Assembly (NCBI GenBank): GCA_917880885.1
Contig: OU862913.1
Location: forward strand, 24,127,286 to 24,191,285
Length of the DNA stretch: 64,000 nucleotides
From: Limnephilus marmoratus
Taxonomy: Eukaryota; Arthropoda; Insecta; Trichoptera; Limnephilidae
Reading direction: 5' to 3'
Shown: piece after piece, positions 50,885 through 60,977 of the stretch
Numbering within the stretch: the stretch's first letter is position 1
Layout: every line of letters begins with the position of its first letter
Notes under the pieces: generated by a model
What the model was told of the DNA's origin: nothing
Database searches by the model: none
Seen by the model: the letters and a program-made list of their open reading frames with translations, nothing else
Position numbers and translations under genes: made by a program

Positions 50885-50965
50885 TGGTTTGGCGGCCTCC
50901 GTGGATGAGGGGTAAAACTCTCGACTCGCAATCCGAAGTTCGCGGGGTCGAAACCGAATTTATGT
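50885..50965 (+). mobile_element. tRNA-derived SINE head
   Basis: GGCCTCCGTGGATGAGGGGT, AAAACTCTCGACTCGCAATC and CGAAGTTCGCGGGGTCGAAA form the A-box/anticodon/B-box order of a tRNA-type promoter. The same order (GACT..CAATCCG.AGGTCGCGGGTTCGAA) is typical of insect tRNA SINEs. It is degenerate, followed by AT-rich sequence. Confidence 0.6.
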
Positions 50966-51066
50966 CATTTTACAATTAATTAATTAAAATAATATATAGT
51001 AGGTATATTTGCGGCACGTTCCAGAGCGGAAGATACTCTCAGTATCGCCCTGGTAAGACCACCATT

Positions 51067-51850
51067 CAGAATTGAAACGTTGTTGCTTGAAATGGCTTTA
51101 GCCATATTTGGTGACCAGATCAAAATACCCAAGTATTTTTCCACCTTCCTCTTCACTTCGCCTTCCCCTCCCCATTACCTTCAGCCCCACAACATACCCC
51201 AATTAGAGGAATTGATACTTTGCTTGAAATGGCTTTAGCCGTGTTTGGTGACTAGATCTGAATAGCCAGGTACTCCCACACCTTCATCCTCACCATCTCC
51301 TTCCCCTCCCCACTACCCTCAGTCTCATAACATACCCCAATTGGAGTAATTGAAACGTTGCTTGAAATGGCTTTAGCCGTATTTGGTGACCAGATCTGAA
51401 TAGCCAATACTTCCCCACTGTTATATACAGACTCGGAGTGTAGGCTTAGGATATTTTGTAATGATACGCGAATTGGCGAGATGGATATTTATTGGACTTG
51501 CTGGCTAGAGTAACGTCCTATCTAATGTGTTGGCGGTAGGAAAAGAGGGCGAGGAGATGTCTGCATCTCCTTTTATAGTGAGATCACCTGTCTCGCTCTT
51601 GCATTGACGGAAACAGGTGTACCACCCCAAAAACCTCTCTCACACCCACCTTCCTCTTCCCCGTGTCCTTCCCCTCCCCACTTCCTTTAGCTTTACAACA
51701 TACCCAAATTAGAGGAATTGAAACGTTGCTTGAAATGGAAAAGCCGTATTTGGTAACCAGATCTGAATAGTCAGGTACTTCCGCACCTTCCTATTACCCA
51801 TGTCCTCCCCCTCCCCACTACCTTCAGCCTTACTACATACCCCAATTGGG
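51067..51850. repeat. 140-bp tandem repeat (about 4.5 units) split by a solo LTR
   Basis: Units begin at about 51067, 51208, 51347 and 51714 with GAATTGAAACGTTGCTTGAA, ATGGCTTTAGCCGTATTTGG, GACCAGATCTGAATAGCC, then a CT-rich stretch (CCTTCCCCTCCCCACTACCT) and CATACCCCAATTAGAG. Unit 3 is interrupted by the LTR at 51419-51644. Single units occur at about 30297 and 41640 in opposite orientation. Confidence 0.85.
51419..51644 (-). mobile_element. 226-bp solo LTR with 5-bp target duplication
   Basis: Plus-strand ends are TGTTATATACAGACTC and CCTCTCTCACA, flanked by CCCAC (51414-51418 and 51645-51649). On the minus strand CTATAAAAGGAGATGCAG provides a TATA box (51571-51577) and CCAATAAATATCC a polyadenylation signal (51488-51493). 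Short LTR, TG...CA ends and a 5-bp duplication fit an LTR retrotransposon; the superfamily is not resolved. Confidence 0.88.
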
Positions 51851-51989
51851 GATGTCAGAGCCTTACTGGCACCAGACGGGAGCATCTGGGATTCTTGTGA
51901 GGTATTCACATAAAAAAATAAATAATTATGTTTTTCATATCGGGATCAGTACAAAAAACACTATAAAAATCCCATTAGTAATGTGGCAG

Positions 51990-52042
51990 TCCATTCCCTC
52001 TGTCCGCCCATGCGGGGAGAGGCGTAATGGTTAGTTAGTTTA
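51990..52042 (+). mobile_element. RTE-B 3' end remnant
   Basis: CCATTCCCTCTGTCCGCCCA, GCGGGGAGAGGCGTAATGGT, TAGTTAGTTTA is the RTE-B UTR end and TTAG tail, with no coding part. Confidence 0.6.
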
Positions 52043-52343
52043 ATGTTCTTCGTAAGGCCATCACTACAAATTACTAAAACAAACAACTTTAAATTAATGA
52101 ATTCTTTATTTGCCGTCAGGACAGATAATTAAAGATTTTTTAAATGACAATTACACAGAAAGATTAATTAGTGTATATTATGACAGAATGGTGATTACTT
52201 AGTTGGTCATTATTTTCTAAATTGACAAATAATTATTATTTACTGATTTGTCGGACTTTTACTCATTATTGTAGTTGCGCACTTATTGTCCAGTTGATTA
52301 GGCGGACATCTCCAAATACTACTATGTTTTATTTATTTATTTA
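52043..52343. other. Unassigned AT-rich spacer
   Basis: No features recognised. Confidence 0.4.
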
Positions 52344-52806
52344 CTAGCTGGTCCCGGCATGCGTTGCTATGCCATTTAATAAATAAATTGTTTCTCCCTG
52401 AGTGTCCTTTCCCATTCGTCCCCTTCCCCTTCTTCCCCTGCGTCCTCTTCCCCTCTCGCTTTCCCACTCCGTCACCGCCACCTTCCCTCTCCACACTCCA
52501 CTCCCCCCCTTCCCCCTTCCCCCGTCCCGCAAACTCCCCTCCCGAGTTCCCCTCACCCTCCCCCCTCCCAGGTTCCCCTCTCCCTCCCTGGTTCCCTCCC
52601 CAATCTCTCCTTCTCTCCCGCTTTCCTTAGCAATAGCCGCTTCCTCGCGTGCCACCAATAGCAATGTTTTTATAAAAATTTAATAATGCCAGAGCTTACT
52701 GGAAGTTATATAAAAACCTTGTACTGACATTAACGAACACACAAAAAAAAAGAATTATCCAATTTGGTGCAGTCGTTCGAAAGTAATCATTTTTATATTA
52801 TAGATA
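52344..52806 (-). mobile_element. Helitron-like element, family Hel-3
   Basis: The minus strand starts TCTATAATATAAAAATGATT and ends GCATGCCGGGACCAGCTAG. It contains CGAACGACTGCACCAAATTG and the purine-rich core; the ORFs over that core are low complexity. It is the mirror copy of 35208-35634. Confidence 0.82.
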
Positions 52807-53054
52807 TTATAATACAATAACATATAGAAAGTGTCATATAAAAGTAAGGTTAAATATAAAAACCAAAGTTTAAAAAAATGAGTTAAGGTAATGAGCAGTA
52901 AATAAAATTACGATGTATAAAAAGAAAGTATAAAGGAAAAGTGTAAGCTATAAAATATAATGTGAAAGTATAAAGTTAAAATAAAAAGTTAAAAGGCAGG
53001 AAATAATATAGTTAACAGTAAAATATATAGACTATAAGTTACCTTTATAAATAA
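52807..53054. other. Unassigned purine-rich AT spacer
   Basis: Irregular AAAGTATAAA-like repetition (about 52840-53040), no gene. Confidence 0.4.
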
Positions 53055-53907
53055 CTAGCTGACCCGACGAACTTCGTACCGCCTCAGAATCAATAGCTGA
53101 TGAATTAAATTCAGTTTTTTTATTAAGTTAAAAATTGTCTTGGCAGTTGATGCGCCTGCCCACCTGCTGCGTGGCGGGCCGGATCGAGAGAGACTGGTTG
53201 AGGGAGGCCTTTTGACCTCTTCAGCCGGACTCTCTCGACCCATTGCCTTGCGCCACAGTTGGAGGGATGGATTCATACGTCCGTCACTCCCGGACACACT
53301 GACCCCCAGATTCCTACCCACCCCTCATACCTTTTTCCTTCCCAGAACTTTCTATCCTCCCCATTCCTTAAAAAGATCCTCCACACAGCATCCCCTAAGA
53401 TGACATAGGTCCTGAGAGAAATTATTTTCCTCAGGGCCTCCTGCGTGGAGCTTATGTAAAAAAATGCGTTTCATTTCAGAGATTTATTATAATTATAGTA
53501 TTTTTCCTTTGGAGGTGTGCAGACATACGTTCACCATTTGTCTCATTTTCGACTATTAACATTGAGTATGTAAGAAAGAAGGGCAGCATTATATGATTAA
53601 AAACAAATGCACAACAATCAACGCATTGACATTTGACGTTTTTGAATGTTTGGAATTGTTCAATATTATACCCCTCATAATATATTGCTGCAGTTCTTTC
53701 AAAATAGGAGAATTCGTTCCATACAAAATGTATGGCGAAAATAATTTTCTTTATAACTATTTATTTCGTTAACTTTTGTGATGTTTTAATAGTTATTATC
53801 CTATCCGGGGCGGAGACAAATCCAACAAATCAAAGATCATCAAAATCAGCCCAGCCGTTCTCGAGTTATAAATAGTGTAACTAACCCGACTTTGTTTTAT
53901 AACTATA
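53055..53907 (-). mobile_element. Helitron-like element Hel-2, hosting an M repeat
   Basis: The plus-strand left end is CTAGCTGACCCGACGAACTT. The minus-strand 5' head is TATAAAACAAAGTCGGGTTA. M repeat copy 12 (53145-53463) interrupts it. Immediately followed by Hel-1b at 53908. Confidence 0.82.
53145..53463 (+). mobile_element. M repeat copy 12, with intact 3' tail
   Basis: It runs from TGATGCGCCTGCCCACC through GGCGGGCCGGATCGAGAGAG, GTCCGTCACTCCCGGACACA, CAGATTCCTACCCACCCCTC, CTCCACACAGCATCCCCTAA to the palindrome CCTGAGAGAAATTATTTTCC/TCAGGGCC and CTCCTGCGTGGAGCTTATGT plus AAAAAAA. 5'-truncated, inside Hel-2. Confidence 0.9.
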
Positions 53908-54490
53908 CTAGCAGACCCGGCCACACGTTGCTGTGGCTAACGAAACACAATGCCATTACCTAACCTTTATAAAATCCACACCACCCGCTTGCCAGCTGCC
54001 CGCTGCCCGCTGCCTGAATTGAATAAGTATTTGAATTTCTCGGCTTTTCTCTACTATAATAAGCATGTATTATAGATATTAACCTTCCTCTTCAATCAAC
54101 TATATTATTATTATTTTTTTTATTTATATAATAATATAGTTAGCGATCGCCACTAATTATACAATGCTTGCAATGCAACACTGGATATTTGAACTTACTC
54201 TAGGACATCTATTTTCCAATTTCTTCCGTAGAACGAATTTCAAAAGTGACTATAGTACGGCCCGCCAGCCGTTTTAAATCGCCCAAAAATATGTTTTCTT
54301 TGAATTTCTCGGCTTTTCTCCAATATAATTTACATGTATTATACATATAAATATTCCTCTTCAATCACTCTATCTATTGGTGAAAACCGTATGAAAATCT
54401 GTTGCGTAGTTTAAAAGATTAACGCGCACATACATTTTGAGCGACTTCATTTTATACTATGTGATAATGATAATGATGATAATGATGTAA
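53908..54490 (-). mobile_element. Helitron-like element Hel-1b
   Basis: It starts (plus) CTAGCAGACCCGGCCACACG and ends at ATTTTATACTATGTGATAAT plus a GAT-type microsatellite. It has the same interior as 39838-40500 (CAATTTCTTCCGTAGAACGA, GTACGGCCCGCCAGCCGTTT) without the 138-bp duplication; a short AT insertion lies at 54100-54135. Confidence 0.8.
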
Positions 54491-54654
54491 TGAAGATAGA
54501 AAGTACAAAAGTTATAAATATAAAAAAAGTATGACAAGTAAACAGTAAGAAATGCTCTTAGGAGCCAAATAATATAAATTTAAAAAAAAAATAATGAAAG
54601 AAAATTTCGAATCTTCATCATGAATCAAATATTATTTACATTTTTTTGACATCA

Positions 54655-55080
54655 GTTCCACACACGAGGCCCTGACGAAAATATTTTCCCTAAGGGTCTA
54701 TTTCACAACTGGGAATGCTGTGTGGAGGGTCTATTAAAGGAAAGAAAGAGATGAAGTTCTGGAAAGGATAAGGTATGAGGGGTGGGTATGAATCTGGGGT
54801 CAGTGTCTCCAGGAGTGGCGTATGAATCCATTCCTTCCACTGCGGTGCAAGGCGATGGTTCGAAAGAGTTCTGCTGGAGAGGTCACAGGGTCGCCCTCGA
54901 CCAGTCTCTTCCGATCCGGCCTGCCACGCAGCTAGTGGGCAGAAACACCCATCGCTAACACCGAAACAAACCTCACCCTGATGAAACCGGGCTCCATGCT
55001 AAGTCACCAAACGTAGCGAGACACTTGGGGTGACCTATGGCAGATTATCCAAAAAATTATTTCCGGGGTGGCGGTACTAC
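54655..55080 (-). mobile_element. M repeat copy 13, nearly full length
   Basis: The minus-strand tail is GGCCTCGTGTGTGGAACTGA TGTC plus poly(A). The palindrome is AGGGAAAATATTTTCGTCAGG. The remainder runs through GAATGCTGTGTGGAGGGTCT, GGGTATGAATCTGGGGTCAG, CTGCGGTGCAAGGCGATGG, CAGTCTCTTCCGATCCGGCC, AAGTCACCAAACGTAGCGAG to ACACTTGGGGTGACCTATGG. Confidence 0.88.
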
Positions 55081-55089
55081 ATTTTGCCT

Positions 55090-55700
55090 AAATACGTTTG
55101 TATAGACAAAACGCAGCCCGGTATCCTCTTAAAAAAGTACCTGCCTATTATACCCACTAACTTTTGACGTCCCAAAAAACTTTTTCAAAATTATAAGAAA
55201 CAACATTAAAACTAAACCAAAAAATCTAACATTACAAAAGCGTCCGACTACCTAATTAGTGTAGCTTCTCCGTATGTGGAACCCCTGGGTAGGTACCGGG
55301 TACAGGGTAGGTAGGAAAAAGGTAGCGTCTTTAAAATGATTTATTGCCCGTTTTTTTGGACCGCCCGTCACAGTAAAACTAATCACTCAATTTGGGGCTT
55401 CGGACAAAAGATGAATGGATACAACAGTGTGGCTCAGAGGCAGAGAAATGTAAGTTTAAAAAGACAAAAAAAACAATTATCATGGATAATTTCGTAAAGT
55501 TGCGCTTTGCGTAGAGGATGAAATTACAGGAAAATTAGTGTCAGACTCATAAATGTGTCTATTCTGGAAGAACTAGGCGTCAATAATAGGCTTTCAACTG
55601 TGATTGAAGAATCGATGGTTTGCAAAATGTCATTCTCAAATTGTGGCATGGTTAACAATTTCGTAAGATATGATTTTAGATTTTCACGGCCAAAAATTTA
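55090..55700. other. Unassigned region
   Basis: No gene. 55600-55690 shows weak similarity to 680-750 and 5000-5040 (TTTGCAAAATGTCATTCTCA). Confidence 0.4.
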
Positions 55701-55701
55701 A

Positions 55702-55918
55702 TGGTTATTTCCTTTTGGGGTGTTACGCCGTGTTGCGCTACCTCCTCCTTTAGCCAACGTTTCGGACAGCGTTACAGTGTCCATCATCAGGGCAGATGAC
55801 ATCTGCCCTGCCCATCTGCCCTGATGCCCTGATGATGGACACTGTAACGCTGTCCAAAACGTTGGCTAAAGGAGGAGGTAGCGCAACACGGCATAACACC
55901 CCAAAAGAAAATAACCAT
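55702..55918. mobile_element. Palindromic element with the best hammerhead-like core
   Basis: An inverted repeat from TGGTTATTTCCTTTTGGGGT to its complement. On the minus strand the left arm reads CTGATGA (55784-55790), stem II GGACA/TGTCC with loop CTGTAACGC (55764-55783), and GAAAC (55759-55763), then GTTGGC. On the plus strand the right arm has CTGATGA (55829-55835), the same stem II, and AAAAC (55856-55860). The order and spacing equal a hammerhead catalytic core; the NUH cleavage triplet with stem III was not found at the usual place (CAAC is followed by ACG). Confidence 0.7.
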
Positions 55919-55938
55919 ACAATTTCGTAAGAGTTTCT

Positions 55939-55964
55939 GGGTTCGAGTCCCAGTTGCGTCCGTT
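55939..55964 (+). other. tRNA 3'-half-like fragment
   Basis: CTGGGTTCGAGTCCCAG is a perfect 5-bp T-arm with canonical T-loop (TTCGAGT), followed by TTGCGTCC. The 5' half of a tRNA is absent, so this is a tRNA or SINE remnant, not a gene. Confidence 0.45.
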
Positions 55965-56049
55965 ACTTTTTTTATTTTTCTGTGTCATGTTTCGTTTATA
56001 TTTATTAATGTTATCTTCTTCTTCAATAGATAAATAATGTTCTAAATGC

Positions 56050-56940
56050 ATTGTTTGAAGGCGCGGTATACCCGCTCAAAAAAATAAAATGGAGAGATAT
56101 GCAAAAATGAACGTTAGAGAGAGCGCACTAATATTCAAAAACGATAATATTTACGCGAAAAATGTGAAAATGTTTTATAAAATACGACTCCTTAAAAATA
56201 GAGCACAAATCTCGTAAGGGAAGTCCAAAACAGAATTTAAAGAAATAGTGTGAATTTTTTCATATATATAACTTGTAAAATAACTGAAAAAACGTGTTTA
56301 TAATAATTTTCAGAGCATTATTTGCGATTTTTTTCTATGGAGAGAACTTCATATAATTGCCATTTCTGCATGGGGAATGTATAGATATTATCTTCAAGAA
56401 TAACATATATTTTATAAGAGCTTTAAAACTTCAAGTATTAAAGGAAAATATGTACTAAAAAAAAACTAACTAACTAACTAAACATCACGCCGTTTCCCCG
56501 CAGGGGTAGGCAGAGAGGACGGACCGCCAAACATCCCGGTCTTGGCACACATTCCTTGCCTCGATTCCTTGCTTCTACTATTCTGACTCTTGACTTGATT
56601 CCGACTCAAGTGTCTGATTCACTTGGTCGAGCCATGTCTTTCTAGGGCGTCCTCGACTTCTTTTACCATTCACATTTGTGTCATATATTCTCCTTACACT
56701 CCTTTCTTCGTTCATTCGCTCTACATGCCCGAACCATCGGAGCGTTCCTTTCTTGATCTTACTCATTACGCTTACATCAGCCTTGCATTCTTTGCGGATT
56801 TCCACATTTCTCACACGATCATCCATGGTTTTACCACACATACGCCTCAGGGATCTCATTTCTACAGCGTTCAGTCTACTTTCATCCTTCCTCTGCCAGT
56901 AAATATGTACTAAATCGGTAGAAATGCGGGAAGCCGGGCC
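56050..56940 (+). repeat. Dispersed repeat X, copy 5, split by RTE-B
   Basis: GGCGCGGTATACCCGCTCAA, GGAGAGATATGCAAAAATGA, TATTATCTTCAAGAATAACA up to AAATATGTACTA, then after the RTE-B insertion AAATATGTACTAAATCGGTA and GAAATGCGGGAAGCCGGGCC. Confidence 0.8.
56467..56899 (-). mobile_element. RTE-B LINE insertion with target duplication
   Basis: It is flanked by AAATATGTACTA on both sides (about 56448-56460 and 56902-56913). The minus-strand frame 56979-56578 includes WQRKDESRLNAVEMRSLRR, MCGKTMDDRVRNVEIRKECK, GTLRWFGHVERMNEERSVRR and GKRSRGRPRKTWLDQVNQ. The 3' end has the TTAG tail. Strongly 5'-truncated. Confidence 0.88.
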
Positions 56941-57154
56941 ATAAACCAGTATTATAAAATAATTTTGGTTTTTAGACATATACCCGAATTCTCGTCAAAC
57001 CCATCATTGTATATTTTAAATTAACATACCGTCTAGAATCTACACCATAAACAAACTATGTACGGGGAAGTAAGTACAAGTCGTAAAAATTAATGACTTA
57101 AGTTTGAATTTTTTCGTTTTGTTTTTATTTCGTAACGAAGCGGTAACTACCCAC

Positions 57155-57330
57155 CAAACATACATTTTTATTATTTTTTACATTAGCTCCACTCAGGAGG
57201 CCCTCAGGACGTATGTTATTTTTAGGAAAGGAAGAAGAAGAAGTTATGGAAAGGAAAAATGTATGAGGAGTATATATGAATTTGTAGGTCAGTGTGACCA
57301 GGATTGACGGACGTATGAGTCCTATAATTT
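57155..57330 (-). mobile_element. M repeat copy 14 (degraded 3' half)
   Basis: The minus-strand tail is GGGCCTCCTGAGTGGAGCTA ATGT plus poly(A). The terminal palindrome is partly deleted. AGGAAAGGAAGAAGAAG and GACGGACGTATGAGTCC follow. Confidence 0.75.
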
Positions 57331-57514
57331 CAATACCCGCTATATCCGATTTTTTGACAAAATGATCTGAGTATGACATCTGGTTCACATTTTTGCGCGG
57401 AACAAGACTAATCTAAAATTGAGTTTCAAAACCTCTCTTATCACAACCGAAAACCATGTTAAAACTGCGAGTGAGAAACAAAACCCGCTATATCATTCAA
57501 GAAGTTACTATCAC

Positions 57515-58430
57515 TAACTAACTAACTAACTAACCATCACGTCGTTTCCCCGCAGGGGTAGGCAGAGAGGACGGACCGCCAAACAACTCGGTCTTAGCAC
57601 ACACTCTTTGCCTCACTCACATTCATACATCGTCTCATACATTCTCTTCTATTATTCTGACTTTTGACATGACCCGACTCAAATATCTGATTCACTTGAT
57701 CGTGCCATGTCTTCCTCGGGCGTCCCCGACTTCTTCTACCATTCACATTCGCGTCGTATATTCTTATTACACTACTTCCTTCGTTCATTCGCTCTACATG
57801 CCCAAACCATCTGAGGGTCCCTTTCTTAATCTTACTCATTATGCTTACATCAGCCTTACATTCTTTGCGGTTATCCACATTTCTCACACGATCATACATG
57901 GTTTTACCACACATACGTCTCAGGGATCTCATTTCAACAGCATTCAGTTTACTTTCATCCTTCCTCTGCCAGTTCCATGCCTCACTGCCATACATCAGGG
58001 TAGGTACCAGGACTCCATTGTGGACTGCTAGCTTAGCTTTTTTTGACAGTTTTTTATTAGCGCCAACGGCATTCAGTCCATCATTAATGGAGTTACCGGC
58101 ATTCACCCTTCTTTCAATATCTCTTTCAGCCTTCCCATCTCTCGTAAAAATTCTACCCAGATACACAAACTCATCCACCTGCTCCAAGTATTCATCATTC
58201 ACAACTATGTTGAATACTGTTTTCGTGCTCTCTCTTTCAAACACCATGACTTTAGACTTACTTACATTCATCATTAACTCATTCTTCATACATACTTCGT
58301 TCATCATAGACACGAGAAACTGTAGATCTTCCATAGTGTTAGAAGTCACCACCGTATCATCAGCACACAACAGGCAACATACTTTCAGATTACTCAATTT
58401 CGCGCCCAATCCCATCTCTTTCAATTCTCG
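57515..58430 (-). mobile_element. RTE-B LINE, longest copy (RT motif C to 3' end)
   Basis: The minus-strand frame 58493-57594 (299 codons) is open. RTE-B similarity starts near RELKEMGLGAKLSNLKVCCL, followed by LCADDTVVTS (RT motif C, Cys in place of Tyr), MMNVSKSKVMVFERES, EFVYLGRIFTRDGKAERDIE, VNAGNSINDGLNAVGANKKL, LMYGSEAWNWQRKDES, GTLRWFGHVERMNEGSSVIR, RRSRGRPRKTWHDQVNQIFE. The 3' UTR ends GGCGGTCCGTCCTCTCTGCC, CGGGGAAACGACGTGATGGT and (TTAG)4. A small second fragment of the NEVCMKNEL region lies at 58545-58612. Residues before RELKE are flanking DNA. Confidence 0.88.
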
Positions 58431-58614
58431 AGAGTAACTAGCAGTCGTGAATAATAGCACCACGCAGCAATATATTACATGATATGACGTCATTGCCTGT
58501 CGCGTTTACTTCGTTCCGGTGACTAGCTGTCACTGGATCACATAACTCATTCTGGATTAACTCATTCTTCATACATACTTCGTTCATCCTAGATACGAGA
58601 GACTGTAGCGCTAT

Positions 58615-59450
58615 ATCGGAATTCAACCAATCACGAGCAGTTATTTTGCCAAGATGGGGGGTGTAGAAACACGCCCCTCAGGTCAGTTGAGTTTCAAAAG
58701 CCTCTATATTCCATATAAATCACGAAGTGAGTATCAAAATCAGCTTTATCCATTTTATTTATCCAAATTATTTATATATTTCTAGACATACATTGAAAAA
58801 TTAACAATTTTCAAATGTATATTACTCCAATTCATTATATAAAAATACAAAATGCAATTTTTTCTTTACGTTAGAGATGTGACAGTTTTTTGCGGCTTTC
58901 TCCGAATCAGTGAAAGTTAATATAGCGGATATAAAAATTGAACGACTCGTATGACTTAATCCCTTTAACCCTTCAAAAATTTGTTTTTTTTTTCGGATGG
59001 TCAAAATATTTTCACTTTACAATAAAATGCAAATATTTGGAATATTTCTGAACACATTTAAAAACCAAAAACTGTTTTAGAAAGGTGATGAAATACGCTT
59101 TCAAATTATAGAATTCGAAAAATATATTTTTTTTTTAAATTATAAAATTTTTGCATACAAACATAAACAAGTTTTCAAAATGGCTCACCTTATGTTTTTT
59201 CTAACTGAAGTTACTGATAATAAAAAAAAAATAAAAACACATGCATATTTTATTAGACAAATGTATAACAAACACATATTGTAACCCCACTTTTTTGTCA
59301 CTCTAAGAAATTTTTTTTTTTTAAATTCCCAAAATTTTAAATTCTTTTTTCAATTTGCGATTCAAAACTTTGTGTACATAAAAGTGTAAATTTAACTTTT
59401 TTGGTGGCTATTTTTTAGATTGGAATATAAAGCATGATGTTTTTCCTTTC
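58615..59450. other. Unassigned AT-rich region
   Basis: No gene or termini recognised. Poly-A/T runs at 58985 and 59130-59140. The stretch 59160-59260 is weakly related (reverse) to 26010-26100. Confidence 0.4.
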
Positions 59451-59454
59451 TAAC

Positions 59455-59565
59455 ACCGATTAGAACATATTTCTAACTATGATAGTAAGGGAGTTACGGC
59501 GTCTTATGTGAGACCTATGTGCGTTGGGACAAATCTGGTCTCCTGTGATTAAACGGCTACGTTAT
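59455..59565 (-). repeat. Dispersed repeat shared with 6098-6200
   Basis: GGACAAATCTGGTCTCCTGT and GTGAGACCTATG are the reverse complement of the 6098-6200 landmarks. Confidence 0.6.
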
Positions 59566-59571
59566 AAGTCG

Positions 59572-59815
59572 ATGGATCGAGACAGATCGGATGGAGAGAT
59601 TAAAAGGTTACCCTCAATCAGTCTCTCCCGATCCGGCCCGCCACGCAATCGTTGGGCAAACTTATCCGCCGCCAATACCGAAACAAACTCCACCTCATGA
59701 AGCCGGACACCCTTGCTAAGTCATCAATCGTAGCAAACTAATTGGGGTGAACTATGGGAGGGTTATAAATGGTTCCTGGGGCGGCGATACCTATACCTGC
59801 CTCCCAAATTGAGAT
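59572..59815 (-). mobile_element. M repeat copy 15 (5' half)
   Basis: CAGTCTCTCCCGATCCGGCC, CGCCACGCAATCGTTGGGCA, TCATCAATCGTAGCAAACTA, TTGGGGTGAACTATGGG, GGCGGCGATACC and CCTCCCAAATTG, in minus orientation. Confidence 0.82.
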
Positions 59816-59845
59816 GGTTTTATATTAGTGATGATCGACGATGAT

Positions 59846-60108
59846 ACCATTTTTTTCGAAATTTGGATAACTTCTTGCAAGGGAAAAAATACAACCCCGA
59901 TGGGGCAGTCCAAACCGCCTTCAAAGATTTTATTGATTCCCGTCCGAATGGTTTTCTTAGTAAAGGGATCGATGAACTACCTATGAGATGGCTAAAAGTG
60001 CATAGATAGCAATGGTACATACTTTGATTAAATAAATATATTATATTTAAAAAAATCGACTTTATATTCCTCCCATACAAAACGCCAATTTCATATGTAA
60101 GGACCTAA
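59846..60108 (+). mobile_element. mariner 3' fragment
   Basis: It matches 27690-27940: frames encode a degraded FLQGKKYNPDGAVQTAFKDF, IDSRPNGFLSKGIDELPMRW, with the right TIR (reverse complement TTAGGTCCTTACATATGAAA) and TA after it. The 5' part and left TIR are absent. Confidence 0.88.
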
Positions 60109-60114
60109 TATAAT

Positions 60115-60868
60115 AGTGCTTTAGGCATGTGTAGCAAGAAAAATGACCGAAGTAAATTTAGACCATCACTTACTTTCTAAAACACGCCCTCAAAATCAAG
60201 ATTAATAGAAAACGTACTTCTCCTTGCCACTCCAAAAGACGTCTATTTGTGTTTATTATGGGTCTATTTTTTATAATCTCAGTCCAGAAGACGAAGATGA
60301 TCAAAAAAGAAAGAAGAGTTCTAAAGAAACCGGGGCCGCCCATTGAGATCGACTGGACTAGATGGGATTTTCTCGGGAATAGGCGAAATAAGTCATGTTA
60401 TGTTTTTCATCTATCTGTAGATTTATTTGTTTGTTCCGTCGCCGTTTCAAGATGGTGGCTGCTTTGATGTAAATATTATGATATCATCGCGTTTATTTGG
60501 AGTTACTTATTCGCAATTTTTTTACAAATGTGATGTGTTGGTTAAAAATATAAAAAGGCAAAATAACACTTTTTCTGGATAAAATCAGAATTCTTGTTGA
60601 CTTACTTGTATTAAACATTATTTTTTTTTTCATTTTTGTCGCTATACGCATTTTTTAATAACAAACAAACGTTAAAAGGTTAAATTATTGAAAAAAAAAT
60701 TAATTAAAATAATTTTTTTTAAATGTTTTAGGTTTTTTTCTGATTTTCAATGCATTTTATCGGGCTAATAACCATTTTAAAAAAATGCAGTTCTCATTTT
60801 CTTTGTAAGATGCATCTTTTGAGACCTCGGGCGTTTCTGAATTCAAAAGCTTAAATAATTGACACACC
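60115..60868. other. Unassigned spacer
   Basis: The 72-codon ORF at 60249-60467 has no recognisable motif. The rest is AT-rich. Confidence 0.4.
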
Positions 60869-60977
60869 CTAGTGCGTAGGACCGTGGATTTATCGTATTA
60901 TATTGGAACCGAGTACCCATGAAATAAATAAATATTTTATTTCCACCATATTCTATCGCAGACCAAATCCTATAGAT

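Noticed and set aside
52344..52683. Pro/Ser-rich and Gly/Arg-rich ORFs
   Set aside because: Same cause as at 35291; low-complexity Helitron interior.
57841..58437. Plus-strand 198-codon ORF
   Set aside because: Antisense shadow of the RTE-B frame at 57594-58493.
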